From positions 1 through 64,000 of the forward strand of contig DASYKU010000008.1 of NCBI GenBank assembly GCA_035995165.1: a stretch of 64,000 bases of DNA, written 5' to 3'. The stretch comes from Mycobacteriales bacterium (lineage in GTDB: Bacteria; Actinomycetota; Actinomycetes; Mycobacteriales; CADCTP01). The position numbers were made by a program, and so were the translations under genes. Position 1 is the stretch's first letter, and each line of letters begins with the position of its first letter. The notes beneath the pieces were generated by a model. The model was given only the letters and a program-made list of their open reading frames with translations, did not search any database and was not told the DNA's origin. Shown here one piece after another: positions 35,350 through 43,410 of this stretch.

Positions 35350-36744
35350 ATGATGACCGCCACCCGGGACCCGGTGACGCGGCGAGGACGCCTGCCCGCC
35401 CTCGCCGTACGCCGGGTCCTGCGCCGGAGCTCGAAGCAGCCCCGGCGCGTCACGGAGGCGGTCAAGGAGGTGGCGCGCCCGGTGACGAGGCAACAGCATG
35501 TCTCAGTCCTGCGCCGTACGGTGGCGAAGGCCTGGGACGACCGGGTCCTCGGGCTCTCCGCCGAGGCCGCCTTCTGGCAGCTGCTCTCGCTGGCCCCGCT
35601 GTTCCTCGCGCTGCTCGGCAGCGTCGGCTACCTGTCCGGGCTGCTCGGCGCCGGCACCGTGAACCAGATCGAGGCGTCGCTGCTGGACGCCTCCCAGCGG
35701 GCGTTCGCGCCGAGCGTGGTCAACCAGATCATCACGCCGACGGTGGACGAGGTGCTACGCCGCGGCCGCGCCGACGTCATCAGCGTCGGCTTCCTGCTCG
35801 GCCTGTGGGCGGGCTCGTCGGCGACGGCGACGTTCGTGAACACCGTCACCATCGCGTACGGGATGCGCGACCTGCGCGGGGCCGTGCGCAGCCGGCTGCT
35901 GGCGCTCTGGCTCTACCTGCTCACCGTCGTGATCGGCATCGTCCTGCTGCCGGTGATGGTGCTCGGACCGGGCCGGCTGCTGCAGTTCTTCCCCGACTCC
36001 GTCCGGGGCGACGTCGAGTCGGTCATCAACGTCACGTACTGGCCGGTGGTCGCGCTGCTGCTGCTGGTCGGGCTGGTGACCTTCTACCACCTGGCCCCGC
36101 CGCGGCGGCTGCCCTGGCACCGCGGGTTCCCCGGCGCCATGCTGGCCGGCCTGGTGTTCGTGGGCGGGACGTTCGGGCTGCGGGAGTACATCAATTTCGT
36201 CGCCGACCGCGGGTTCTCCTACGGGGCGCTGGCCGCCCCGATCGGCGCCCTGCTGTTCTTCTACGTGCTCGCGCTGGCGGTGCTGCTCGGCGCCGAGCTG
36301 AACGCGACGATCGAGCAGACCTGGCCGACGCGGGCGCCGCTGCCGGTCACGAGGCCGTACCTGGCCCCGGACGCGGCGCTGCGCCGGCCGCAACCGCGCC
36401 ACTTCAAGGCCGACCCGACCGCAGGCGGCGCAACCGCCGTCTCCCCCGACGTGACCACCGACCACTCGGCCGCCGACCACTCGGCCGCCGACCACTCGGC
36501 CACCGACCACTCGGCCACCGACCACTCGGCCACCGACCACTCGGCCACCGACCACTCGGCCGCTGACCACTCGGCCGCTGAGGGCCTCTCTGCTGGGCGG
36601 TCGTCGGTGGACGACAGAACCGCTCCGGAGGGGGCGGCGAACGGGCGCCGGCCGGACCGGGGCGCCACGAACGGGCGTCCGCCCGCCGACGCTGCCCCGG
36701 AGCGCCCCGTCAGGGCCGCGGACCAGGACGGGACCGCGGGTTAG
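35350..36744 (+). CDS. YihY/BrkB-family membrane protein with repeat tail
   Basis: 464 residues. Six membrane segments lie within about 75-325 (AAFWQLLSLAPLFLALLGSVGY, WAGSSATATFVNTVTIAYGM, GALLFFYVLALAVLLGAELNA), the YihY/BrkB pattern. A long hydrophilic tail contains eight DHSA(A/T) repeats, followed by a disordered end. Function of the family is unresolved. The last 4 bp overlap the convergent DUF3039 gene. ATG 35353 is also possible. Confidence 0.9.
   Translation: MMTATRDPVTRRGRLPALAVRRVLRRSSKQPRRVTEAVKEVARPVTRQQHVSVLRRTVAKAWDDRVLGLSAEAAFWQLLSLAPLFLALLGSVGYLSGLLGAGTVNQIEASLLDASQRAFAPSVVNQIITPTVDEVLRRGRADVISVGFLLGLWAGSSATATFVNTVTIAYGMRDLRGAVRSRLLALWLYLLTVVIGIVLLPVMVLGPGRLLQFFPDSVRGDVESVINVTYWPVVALLLLVGLVTFYHLAPPRRLPWHRGFPGAMLAGLVFVGGTFGLREYINFVADRGFSYGALAAPIGALLFFYVLALAVLLGAELNATIEQTWPTRAPLPVTRPYLAPDAALRRPQPRHFKADPTAGGATAVSPDVTTDHSAADHSAADHSATDHSATDHSATDHSATDHSAADHSAAEGLSAGRSSVDDRTAPEGAANGRRPDRGATNGRPPADAAPERPVRAADQDGTAG
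36457..36576. repeat. eight tandem 15-bp repeats in the YihY-type gene
   Basis: Units of RCCGACCACTCGGCC follow one another without gaps and encode TDHSA or ADHSA. The unit is five codons long, so copy-number change alters the tail but not the frame. Confidence 0.95.
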
Positions 36745-37028
36745 CGGTCCGGACCGTCGCCGTCGTCACCCGGCGGCAGGTTCTCGAAGATCTCCTTGCA
36801 CTCCGGGCACACCGGGTACTTCTTCGGGTCCCGCGACGGCGTCCAGATCTTCCCGCACAACGCCCGGACGGGGGTCCCGTTGACCAGCGCTTCCATCAGC
36901 TTGTTCTTCGGTACGTAGTGCGAGAACCGTTCGGAGTCGCCGGGCTCCGGCCGGAGATCCCGGTCGGGCCGGGTCTCGGTGCGCTCCTCGACGGCCGTGC
37001 CGGGTCCGGGGATCTGCGGCGTGGTCAT
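36741..37028 (-). CDS. DUF3039 protein
   Basis: 95 residues. SHYVPKNKLMEALVNGTPVRALCGKIWTPSRDPKKYPVCPECKEIFENL is the DUF3039 signature, with a lone Cys and a CPEC pair that could bind zinc. Rv2708c holds this place near sigB in mycobacteria. Function unknown. Confidence 0.9.
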   Translation of the reverse strand: MTTPQIPGPGTAVEERTETRPDRDLRPEPGDSERFSHYVPKNKLMEALVNGTPVRALCGKIWTPSRDPKKYPVCPECKEIFENLPPGDDGDGPDR

Positions 37029-37145
37029 CCCTCGATGGTCCCACGACCGGTTTCCGTCTCGCCTCGGACATGATTCCGCTCCGGACGGTGAAATTTACTC
37101 AGTACCGCTGGACACTAGCCCGGCGCACCGGCATGCTCGCTCAGC

Positions 37146-37466
37146 GTGACGGTCGAGCACTTACGCCCCCGCGAGAGCCGCCCTTTCCAGGACCCTGCAG
37201 GCACTCGGAGGTGGCTGGTCGAGGACGTCGTCGACGTCTCCATCGACGGTGACGGAGCCTGGGACCCCGAGGAGGGCGGCCCGGCTCCGGCGGTCGTGAT
37301 GCGGATGCCGGCGTACGTCGCGCGGCACCTGGCCTGCCTGCTGGACGACTGGTCGACGATCGGCCGGCTGCTCGAGTCCGCCCGCGGCGGCGACGAGCGC
37401 GACCTGGCCGGCGTGCTGTACGAGGCCGCCCGGGCCGCGGAAGCGCTGCGGGCCGGCGTCTCCTGA
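37146..37466 (+). CDS. conserved small protein of unknown function
   Basis: 106 residues. Strand-rich first half (RWLVEDVVDVSIDGDG, AVVMRMPAYVARHLACLLDDW) then helical. No domain recognised. GTG 37146 lacks a ribosome site. It diverges from DUF3039. Confidence 0.65.
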   Translation: MTVEHLRPRESRPFQDPAGTRRWLVEDVVDVSIDGDGAWDPEEGGPAPAVVMRMPAYVARHLACLLDDWSTIGRLLESARGGDERDLAGVLYEAARAAEALRAGVS

Positions 37467-37543
37467 CGGTGTACGCCGACGTGCGGGCGGCGGTGGGTCA
37501 GCACCCACCGCCGCACGCGTCGATCACGAGAACGCCGCCGGAC

Positions 37544-37936
37544 TCAGCCGGAGGCGGCACGCTCCCCGAGCGCGTGCCCCTGCCGGGGTACGTCGCGACC
37601 GGAGGAGCCGTTCTGGCTCGGACTGTTCGAGTCGACGCGGTCGAACTCGTCGAACAGATCCGACAGGCTCAGGCCGAGAGCATCGGCGAGCTTGAAGACG
37701 CGGTCGAGCGAAGGCGAATACGCGGCGTTCTCGACCCGGTTGATCGACTGCCGGTCGCAGCCCGCCTTCTCGGCGAGCTTTTCCTGGGACAGGCCGAGCG
37801 ACTTGCGCTTGGCCCGGACCACAGCTCCGAAGGACAGGCGTCGCCTCTGGACTGAGGGATTGGGAGATGGCGGCACGGGGCTGAGTTTCGTCAGATGATT
37901 CACTAATGGCTGTATCACGCGTGTGTCAGTGTGCAT
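37544..37936 (-). CDS. XRE-family transcriptional regulator
   Basis: About 130 residues. An HTH_3 domain, FGAVVRAKRKSLGLSQEKLAEKAGCDRQSINRVENAAYSPSLDRVFKLADALGLSLSDLF, fills the middle, and a short disordered tail follows. No ligand domain. The start is uncertain; ATG 37936 is used, and GTG codons downstream and a TTG at 38002 are alternatives without strong ribosome sites. Confidence 0.8.
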   Translation of the reverse strand: MHTDTRVIQPLVNHLTKLSPVPPSPNPSVQRRRLSFGAVVRAKRKSLGLSQEKLAEKAGCDRQSINRVENAAYSPSLDRVFKLADALGLSLSDLFDEFDRVDSNSPSQNGSSGRDVPRQGHALGERAASG

Positions 37937-38018
37937 CAAATCCGTGCCGCCGGGGATCTTCTCTGACCTCAAGAAAGCGACATTGGCGACATCAACTACC
38001 AACGATGTCGCGACGGCA

Positions 38019-38348
38019 TCAACCCTCGATGACCCGACCGTCGCTCTCGGACGTAGTAATCGCCCGGTCCGGAGCGGGGTGCCCGCCGAACCTGCTGACC
38101 TTCGAGGCCTTCTTCGGCGGCCGGTCGTTGGCGATCAACACGGCCATCCAGGGCAGCACGACCGCGCCGGCGACGAAGATCGCCAGCAGCCACGGGGTCT
38201 TGTAGAAGACGGCCGCGAGCACCAGGGACACGACGCGCGTGGCCATCATGATCAGGTACTTGTTGCGGCGGGCCGCAATCTGTTCGTCCAGACTCGGTTC
38301 GGCCTCGGTGATGAGCACCGGCTCGCCATCCCGGCCAACGGTCGTCAC
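38019..38348 (-). CDS. DUF3099 membrane protein
   Basis: 109 residues. ITEAEPSLDEQIAARRNKYLIMMATRVVSLVLAAVF and LLAIFVAGAVVLPWMAVLIANDRPP give two membrane helices, the DUF3099 pattern often found near sigB-type loci in actinomycetes. Function unknown. Confidence 0.88.
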   Translation of the reverse strand: MTTVGRDGEPVLITEAEPSLDEQIAARRNKYLIMMATRVVSLVLAAVFYKTPWLLAIFVAGAVVLPWMAVLIANDRPPKKASKVSRFGGHPAPDRAITTSESDGRVIEG

Positions 38349-38499
38349 TGCGCTACGCCTCCCCGACCGGCACCGAAGTCAGGCGCCGCCACCTCCCATC
38401 GTGGCACCGCACCCGTACGGCCGCATCCCGCGACCGCGCGATTCACCCACCTGCGCCCCGCGGCCGCCCAATCCCGACGCTCCCCGCACCACCCCTGCC

Positions 38500-39072
38500 T
38501 CAAGCCTTGGCTCTGGCGGCGGCCTTCATCTGCTTCTTGTACTCGCGGACCAGGCCGAGTGAGGCGTCGTCGCGGATGTCGGCCACCGACTTGTACGTGC
38601 CCTCGGGGCCGAACTCCCCCGCCGCCTCGCGCCAGCCGGGCACGTCCACCCCGTACTGCTTGCCGAGCAGCGCGACGAAGATCTGCGCCTTCTGCTTGCC
38701 GAAGCCGGGCAGCGCCCCGACCCGCTTCACCAGGTCCCCGCCGTCCACGGCCTGCGTCCAGACGTTCGTGACGTCGTTGTCGTAGCTGTCCACGACGGCC
38801 TGGCACATCGCCTGCACCCGCTTGGCCATCGACCCCGGGAACCGGTGCAACGCCGGCGGTTTCGAGAAGACCGCGACCAGGTCGTCCTCGGACATCCCGG
38901 CGATCTCGGCCGCGTCCGGCACGTGCCCAAGCCGCTCCGTCAGCACGTACGGACTGGAGAACGCCTTCTCCAACGGGATCTGCTGATCCAGCACCATCCC
39001 GATCACCAGGGCCAGCGGATCCTTGTCCAGCAGGGCGTCCGCCGCAGGCTGCCGGCTCAGCATGAATCCCAT
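38500..39072 (-). CDS. HhH-GPD base-excision DNA repair protein
   Basis: 190 residues. VIGMVLDQQIPLEKAFSSPYVLTERLG at the start and the hairpin VKRVGALPGFGKQKAQIFVALLGKQYGVDVPGW follow the helix-hairpin-helix glycosylase superfamily. The protein is short, and the catalytic Asp expected after the hairpin is replaced by a VPGWREA context, so glycosylase activity is not certain. Confidence 0.85.
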   Translation of the reverse strand: MGFMLSRQPAADALLDKDPLALVIGMVLDQQIPLEKAFSSPYVLTERLGHVPDAAEIAGMSEDDLVAVFSKPPALHRFPGSMAKRVQAMCQAVVDSYDNDVTNVWTQAVDGGDLVKRVGALPGFGKQKAQIFVALLGKQYGVDVPGWREAAGEFGPEGTYKSVADIRDDASLGLVREYKKQMKAAARAKA

Positions 39073-39146
39073 CCGCGCAGGCTAGCGCCCGTGCCCTCGA
39101 GACCCATCGCCCCGGGAGAGTGGATGGCACTGCCAGACTGCGGCGG

Positions 39147-39590
39147 ATGCGGGAGGACAGGCGGCGGCTGGAGCCGGCGAACTATCCGTTGCGGTTCGAG
39201 GCGCGGGCTCTCTACAGCGACGTGGACGCCAATCGGCATGTCAACAACGTCGCGTACGTGCGCTGGTTCGAGGAGGGGCGGGCGCAGCTCAACGAGCGGG
39301 TCGCCGGCCCGGATGCGCTGCTGAACCCGCCGCCGGGGATGCAGTTCCTGCTGGTCAGCCTGCGACTGGAGTACCTGGCTCAGGTGCCGTACCCGAGCAC
39401 GGTGGCCGTCGCCGCCGCGGTCGGCCGGATCAGCGGGGCCTCGTACACGATCCTGCACGCGCTGTTCCACGAGGCCCGGTGCGCGGCGCTCGGCGAGTCG
39501 GTCGTGGTGCGGGCGCACGACGGCCGGCCGGTCCGGCTGGCCGACGCCGAACGCGCAGCGCTGGAACCGTTCGCAACCTTCGGTTCCTGA
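39147..39590 (+). CDS. acyl-CoA thioesterase, 4HBT hot-dog fold
   Basis: 147 residues. YPLRFEARALYSDVDANRHVNNVAYVRWFEEGR matches the YbgC/FadM type, with the catalytic Asp in the DVDANRHVNN loop. It hydrolyses acyl-CoA; chain preference unknown. ATG 39147 is used; a GTG at 39120 is possible. Confidence 0.9.
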   Translation: MREDRRRLEPANYPLRFEARALYSDVDANRHVNNVAYVRWFEEGRAQLNERVAGPDALLNPPPGMQFLLVSLRLEYLAQVPYPSTVAVAAAVGRISGASYTILHALFHEARCAALGESVVVRAHDGRPVRLADAERAALEPFATFGS

Positions 39591-39633
39591 GCGCACGCCG
39601 GCCCGCCCGCCTGGAGCGGGCCGGTGGTGACTC

Positions 39634-40206
39634 CTACTGCAGGACGAGCTCGACCTCGAGCACCAGCTCGATCTCCCGGGACACCAGGACGCCGCCGCGG
39701 GCGACCGGCATGTTCCAGGTCAGGCCCCAGTCCTCCCGGTTGACCGTGCCCCGCGCCGAGAACACCGCGCGGTGGTGGTCCCAGGGGTCGTACGCGTAGC
39801 CGACGTACTCGACCGCGAGCGTCACCGGCCGCCGGACGCCCTTGATGGTGAGATCGCCGGTCATCGTCCCGGTGGTGCCGTCCCAGCGGACCTCGCTGGA
39901 CTCGTACGTCGCGGTCGGGTGCCGCTCGACGTCGAAGAAGTCCGCGGACCGCAGGTGCGCGTCGCGGGCGTCGTCGCCGCTGCTCAGCGTCGTCGTGTCC
40001 ATGACGACGGAGACCCGGCTGCCGGCCGGGTCGGTCCCGACCGTGACCGTGCCCGCGACGCCGGTGAACCGGCCGCGGACCTTGGTGAGCATGAAGTGCC
40101 GGCCGACGAAGCCGACCTCCGCGTGCCCGGGGTCGAGCGCCCACGTGCCCGGCGCCGGCAGCTCCACTCCCCCGACGACCCGCGTCGCCGCCGTTGTCTC
40201 GGTCAT
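39634..40206 (-). CDS. YceI-family lipid-binding protein
   Basis: 190 residues. GTWALDPGHAEVGFVGRHFMLTKVRGRF begins a lipocalin-like barrel. RDAHLRSADFFDVERHPTATYES and GDLTIKGVRRPVTL are family motifs. Cytoplasmic, as no signal peptide is present; such proteins bind polyprenyl or amide-type ligands. ATG 40206 is preceded by GAGAGGG. It diverges from marR across the duplicated operator at 40226-40274 and is the likely target. Confidence 0.93.
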   Translation of the reverse strand: MTETTAATRVVGGVELPAPGTWALDPGHAEVGFVGRHFMLTKVRGRFTGVAGTVTVGTDPAGSRVSVVMDTTTLSSGDDARDAHLRSADFFDVERHPTATYESSEVRWDGTTGTMTGDLTIKGVRRPVTLAVEYVGYAYDPWDHHRAVFSARGTVNREDWGLTWNMPVARGGVLVSREIELVLEVELVLQ

Positions 40207-40225
40207 CCCGACCATCCCTCTCCAT

Positions 40226-40285
40226 GGATATGTGCGTTGGCACGCACTCTAGGGATATGTGCGTCAGCACGCAAGTCGCTATGCT
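40226..40285. promoter_or_regulatory. duplicated MarR operator and marR promoter
   Basis: GGATATGTGCGTTGGCACGC and its near copy begin at 40226 and 40253, a 22-bp direct repeat at 27-bp spacing. Each copy has a dyad GTGCGT-N2-GCACGC. A TATGCT box (40280-40285) ends 6 nt before the marR GTG. Binding of a MarR dimer at each dyad would block both divergent genes. Confidence 0.65.
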
Positions 40286-40291
40286 CGCGGC

Positions 40292-40843
40292 GTGACCGAT
40301 CGGGACGACGCCGGGACCGCGGCCTGGCGGGCGATGCTGCTGGCCCACGCCGCCGCCCTGCGGGCCATCGACGCCGACCTCGCCGGCGCCAAGGCCATCC
40401 CCCTGACCTGGTACGACGTGCTGCTGGAGCTGCGCGCCGCGCCGGAGGGCCGGCTGCAGATGCAGGAGCTGGGGCGGCGGGTCGTGCTCAGCCGGACCCG
40501 GGTCAGCCGGCTCGTCGACGACATGACCCGGCCGGGGCTGGTGACCAAGATCCGGGACTCCGGCGACCGGCGGGTGGTGTGGGCGACGATCACCGCGGCC
40601 GGCGTACGGGCGCTGCGCGAGACCGCGCCGCTCTACCTGCGCGGGATCGAGACGCACTTCTCGGCGTACCTGACCGGGGAGGAGAAGGCGGTCCTCGCGA
40701 CCGCGCTGACCAAGGTGGCCGCTGCCGGCCGAGACGGGTCGGCGACCGCCGGCCGGGACGAGGTGGCGACCGCCGCCCGGGAGGGGTCGGCGACCGCCGG
40801 CCGGGACGAGGTGGCGACCGCCGCCCGGGAGGGGACCGCATGA
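40292..40843 (+). CDS. MarR-family repressor
   Basis: 183 residues. Winged helix: LTWYDVLLELRAAPEGRLQMQELGRRVVLSRTRVSRLVDDMTRPGLV, wing KIRDSGDRRVVWATIT. Two 16-residue copies (GSATAGRDEVATAARE) form the C-terminus, encoded by a 48-bp tandem repeat at 40736-40831. The gene is leaderless-looking and probably self-regulated. Its stop overlaps the next gene (ATGA). The ligand is unknown. Confidence 0.92.
   Translation: MTDRDDAGTAAWRAMLLAHAAALRAIDADLAGAKAIPLTWYDVLLELRAAPEGRLQMQELGRRVVLSRTRVSRLVDDMTRPGLVTKIRDSGDRRVVWATITAAGVRALRETAPLYLRGIETHFSAYLTGEEKAVLATALTKVAAAGRDGSATAGRDEVATAAREGSATAGRDEVATAAREGTA
40736..40831. repeat. 48-bp tandem duplication in marR
   Basis: Two copies, starting at GGGTC 40736 and 40784, identical or nearly so. 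Sixteen codons each, frame kept. Confidence 0.9.
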
Positions 40844-41298
40844 CGACGACCGAGGAGGGTCTGGCCACGATCGCCCGGCTGGGACCGCCGGAGAAGTGGC
40901 TCGTGACGTTCGTGACCACCCGCCCCGACGGCGAACCCGGCGTCTCCGTCGTGAACGCCGGCGTCCTGCCGCATCCGCGGACGGGCGAGCCGGTCGTCGC
41001 GCTGGTCTCCCGCGGCCGGACGGCCAAGCTGGCCAACCTGCGGGCCCACCCGGCCGCCACGGTCGTGTTCCGCTCCGGCTGGGAGTGGATCGCGGTCTCC
41101 GGCGCGGTCGAGCTGGCCGGCCCGGACGACCCGATGCCCGGCCTCGACGCCGACGGGATCCGCCTGCTGCTGCGTGACGTCTACGCCGCGGCCGGCGGTC
41201 AGCACCCGGACCTGGACGAGTACGACCGGGAGATGGTCGCCGACCGCCGCACCGCCGTGCTGATCAGCCCGGACCGGTTCCACGCCAACCCCCGCTGA
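40840..41298 (+). CDS. pyridoxamine 5'-phosphate oxidase/F420-type split-barrel protein
   Basis: 152 residues. EKWLVTFVTTRPDGEPGVSVVNAGVLPHP, VVALVSRGRTAKLANLRAHPAATVVFRSGWEWIAVSG is the split beta-barrel flavin/F420-binding fold. Actinomycete members are often F420H2-dependent reductases; the cofactor cannot be settled here. ATGA overlap with marR puts both under one promoter. Confidence 0.88.
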   Translation: MTTTEEGLATIARLGPPEKWLVTFVTTRPDGEPGVSVVNAGVLPHPRTGEPVVALVSRGRTAKLANLRAHPAATVVFRSGWEWIAVSGAVELAGPDDPMPGLDADGIRLLLRDVYAAAGGQHPDLDEYDREMVADRRTAVLISPDRFHANPR

Positions 41299-41314
41299 CC
41301 GGCAGGATGGCCGC

Positions 41315-42745
41315 GTGCTGACCGACGACGAGGCCGACCGACTGGCCGACGCGCTGCGCGCCGCCGACTACACCGCCGAGGCGGTCGTGGCGCTGCTCGG
41401 CGACGAGGCGGCCGGCGCGCTGGCCCGGGCCGAGCGGGTGCCGGGGCTGCGGGCCACCCGCGGCGGCTCCCCGCTGGAGACGCTGATCCGGCTGTTCCTG
41501 CTCGGCGCGACCGAGCCGGCCGCCGCGGTCGAGGCCGCGATGCCGGTCACGGCGCTGCTGGAGCGGGACGGCGAGGGTTACCGGGCCGCGGTCGACCTCC
41601 GCCCGTACGAGGGGTGGTGGGTGGTCGCGGACCTCGGTACCGACGTACGGCCGGGGCCCGTCCGCCCGGATCACGTGCTCGGCGTCGGGCCGGCGTCCCT
41701 GACGCTCGCCGCCGCGACGATCCGCCGGCCGGTCGGCACCGCGCTGGACATCGGCACCGGCTGCGGCGTGCAGGCACTGCACCTGTCCGAGCACGCGGGC
41801 ACGGTCACCGGCACCGACGTGCTGCCCCGCGCGCTGGCGATGGCCCGGCTGACCGCCCGGCTCAACGGGCTGGAGTGGGAGCTGGCCGAGGGCGACCTGC
41901 TGGAGCCGGTCGCCGGTCGCCGGTTCGACCTGGTCGTGTCCAACCCGCCGTTCATCGTCGGGCCGGGCGACGGCGGCTTCGCGTACCGGGACAGCGGGCT
42001 GGCCGGGGACGAGGTCTGCCGCCGGCTGATCCGGCAGGCACCCGGCGTGCTGGCCGAGGGCGGCTTCTGCCAGCTGCTGGCCAACTGGGAGCACCGGCGG
42101 GGCGAGGAGTGGCAGGACCGGCTGGCCGGCTGGCTGGACGGGCTCGGCTGCGACGCCTGGGTCTGGCAGCGCGAGGTCGCCGACCCGGCGCAGTACGCGG
42201 CGCTCTGGCTGACCGATGCCGGCGAGAAGGGCTCGCCCGAGTACGAGCGGCGCTACGACCGCTGGCTGGACTGGTTCGCGGCGACCGGGGTCGAGGCGGT
42301 CGGATTCGGGCTGGTCACCCTGCACCGGACCGACGCGGCCGAGCCGGCGATCACGATCGAGGAGGTCATCCAGCCGATCGAGGAGCCGTCCGGACCGCAC
42401 GTGGCCGACTGGTTCGACCGGGTCGACCTGCTCCGCGGCGCGGACCTGGCCCGGATGCGGTTCACCCGGGCGCCCGGGCTGGAGCTCGAGCAGGTCGCAA
42501 CGCCGGGACCGGACGGCTGGGCGGTCGCGGCCCAGCGGCTGCGGCAGCCGGCCGGGATGCGCTGGTCGGCGGCGGTGGACCCGGCTGTCGCAGCACTGGT
42601 GGCGGGTTGTGACGGGACACGCCCACTCGGTGAGCTCGCGACCGTTCTGGAACTGGCCTTCGGCATCGAAGCCGGTCAGGTCGATCAGATGGTTCGAGGA
42701 CTTGTCGATGGGGGCTTCCTGATTCCTACCTCCTCTGTAGAGTAA
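41315..42745 (+). CDS. class I SAM-dependent methyltransferase, HemK/RlmG-like
   Basis: 476 residues. After an N-terminal helical domain, the SAM loop ALDIGTGCGVQALHLSEHA and the amino-methyltransferase motif SNPPFI are clear, so the target is probably a nitrogen in a nucleic acid or protein. The last 130 residues include a small helical domain. GTG 41315 has AGGATGG upstream. Confidence 0.9.
   Translation: MLTDDEADRLADALRAADYTAEAVVALLGDEAAGALARAERVPGLRATRGGSPLETLIRLFLLGATEPAAAVEAAMPVTALLERDGEGYRAAVDLRPYEGWWVVADLGTDVRPGPVRPDHVLGVGPASLTLAAATIRRPVGTALDIGTGCGVQALHLSEHAGTVTGTDVLPRALAMARLTARLNGLEWELAEGDLLEPVAGRRFDLVVSNPPFIVGPGDGGFAYRDSGLAGDEVCRRLIRQAPGVLAEGGFCQLLANWEHRRGEEWQDRLAGWLDGLGCDAWVWQREVADPAQYAALWLTDAGEKGSPEYERRYDRWLDWFAATGVEAVGFGLVTLHRTDAAEPAITIEEVIQPIEEPSGPHVADWFDRVDLLRGADLARMRFTRAPGLELEQVATPGPDGWAVAAQRLRQPAGMRWSAAVDPAVAALVAGCDGTRPLGELATVLELAFGIEAGQVDQMVRGLVDGGFLIPTSSVE
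42738..42743 (+). promoter_or_regulatory. -10 box of the leader peptide-cysteine dioxygenase unit
   Basis: TAGAGT overlaps the end of the upstream methyltransferase gene and finishes 7 nt before GTG 42751, the spacing of a leaderless start. Confidence 0.5.
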
Positions 42746-42750
42746 GCACT

Positions 42751-42876
42751 GTGCTGAGTTCGGACCTGTGGCGGGACATCGCGGTCGACCTCTCCCGGGT
42801 CGTCGCGTCCGCGTGTCGAGGGACCTCGTCCCCCGCAGCGTCCCCCGCGTCCGTCGCGAACGGAGCCCTCGCATGA
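42751..42876 (+). CDS. probable leader peptide of cysteine dioxygenase
   Basis: 41 residues, too short for standard gene calling. The middle reads VDLSRVVASACRG, like the conserved core (DLxRVxSAxCR) of the short leader peptides known upstream of sulfur genes in Streptomyces and relatives. The stop TGA overlaps the cysteine dioxygenase ATG. A TANNNT box lies 7 nt before the GTG. It may sense cysteine supply through translation of its single Cys codon. Confidence 0.6.
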   Translation: MLSSDLWRDIAVDLSRVVASACRGTSSPAASPASVANGALA

Positions 42877-43340
42877 CCATCGCCCTCGATCTCCGCCTCC
42901 CGTGGGCCCACCCCGCCGTGGCCAACCTGCAAGCCCTGACCGGCGTACTCGCCCCGCGGGAGAACTGGTCCGAGCGTGAGCTGGGCCGGCTGACCAGGAA
43001 GTTCGCCGTCCGGGCCGGCGAGAAGCTGCACCACGTCGCCCGTTTCGACGGGGTCGACCCGTGGCGGATGTGCCTAGCCCGCACCGACCAGATCGAGATC
43101 TGGCTGCAGACCTGGACGCCGTGGCAGGGCACCGGGCCGCACGGCCACGACGGAGCGGCCGGGGCGTACACGGTGCTGCTCGGGGAGCTGACCGGGACCT
43201 GGCGGAACGGCCGGGGGCGGGCGAAGCAGGCCGTTCGCGCGGCCGGCTCCGGGGCCACGTTCGGGCCGGGGCGGATGCACGCCCTGCAGAACCGCGGCAC
43301 GATCGAGGCGATCAGCCTGCACGCTTTCGCCCGGGTCTGA
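42873..43340 (+). CDS. cysteine dioxygenase-like cupin protein
   Basis: 155 residues. WLQTWTPWQGTGPHGHDGAAGAYTVLLGELTG carries the cupin His pair (GPHGHD), and FGPGRMHALQNRGT the third His, the iron ligands of thiol dioxygenases. It would oxidise cysteine to cysteine sulfinate. GGAG lies 8 nt before ATG 42873. Translation is coupled to the leader peptide. Confidence 0.88.
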   Translation: MTIALDLRLPWAHPAVANLQALTGVLAPRENWSERELGRLTRKFAVRAGEKLHHVARFDGVDPWRMCLARTDQIEIWLQTWTPWQGTGPHGHDGAAGAYTVLLGELTGTWRNGRGRAKQAVRAAGSGATFGPGRMHALQNRGTIEAISLHAFARV

Positions 43341-43351
43341 GCCAACCTCTT

Positions 43352-43410
43352 CCCGGACCCGCCCTACTTCCCCGGACCCGCCCTACTTCCTTCCGGACCA
43401 GCTCTACTTC
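43352..43410. repeat. three 20-bp repeats derived from a gene 3' end
   Basis: CCCGGACCCGCCCTACTTCC occurs at about 43352 and 43371 and, more divergent, at 43391. The third copy holds the stop codon of the DUF1684 gene (CTA on this strand); the other two continue downstream of it. Confidence 0.8.
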
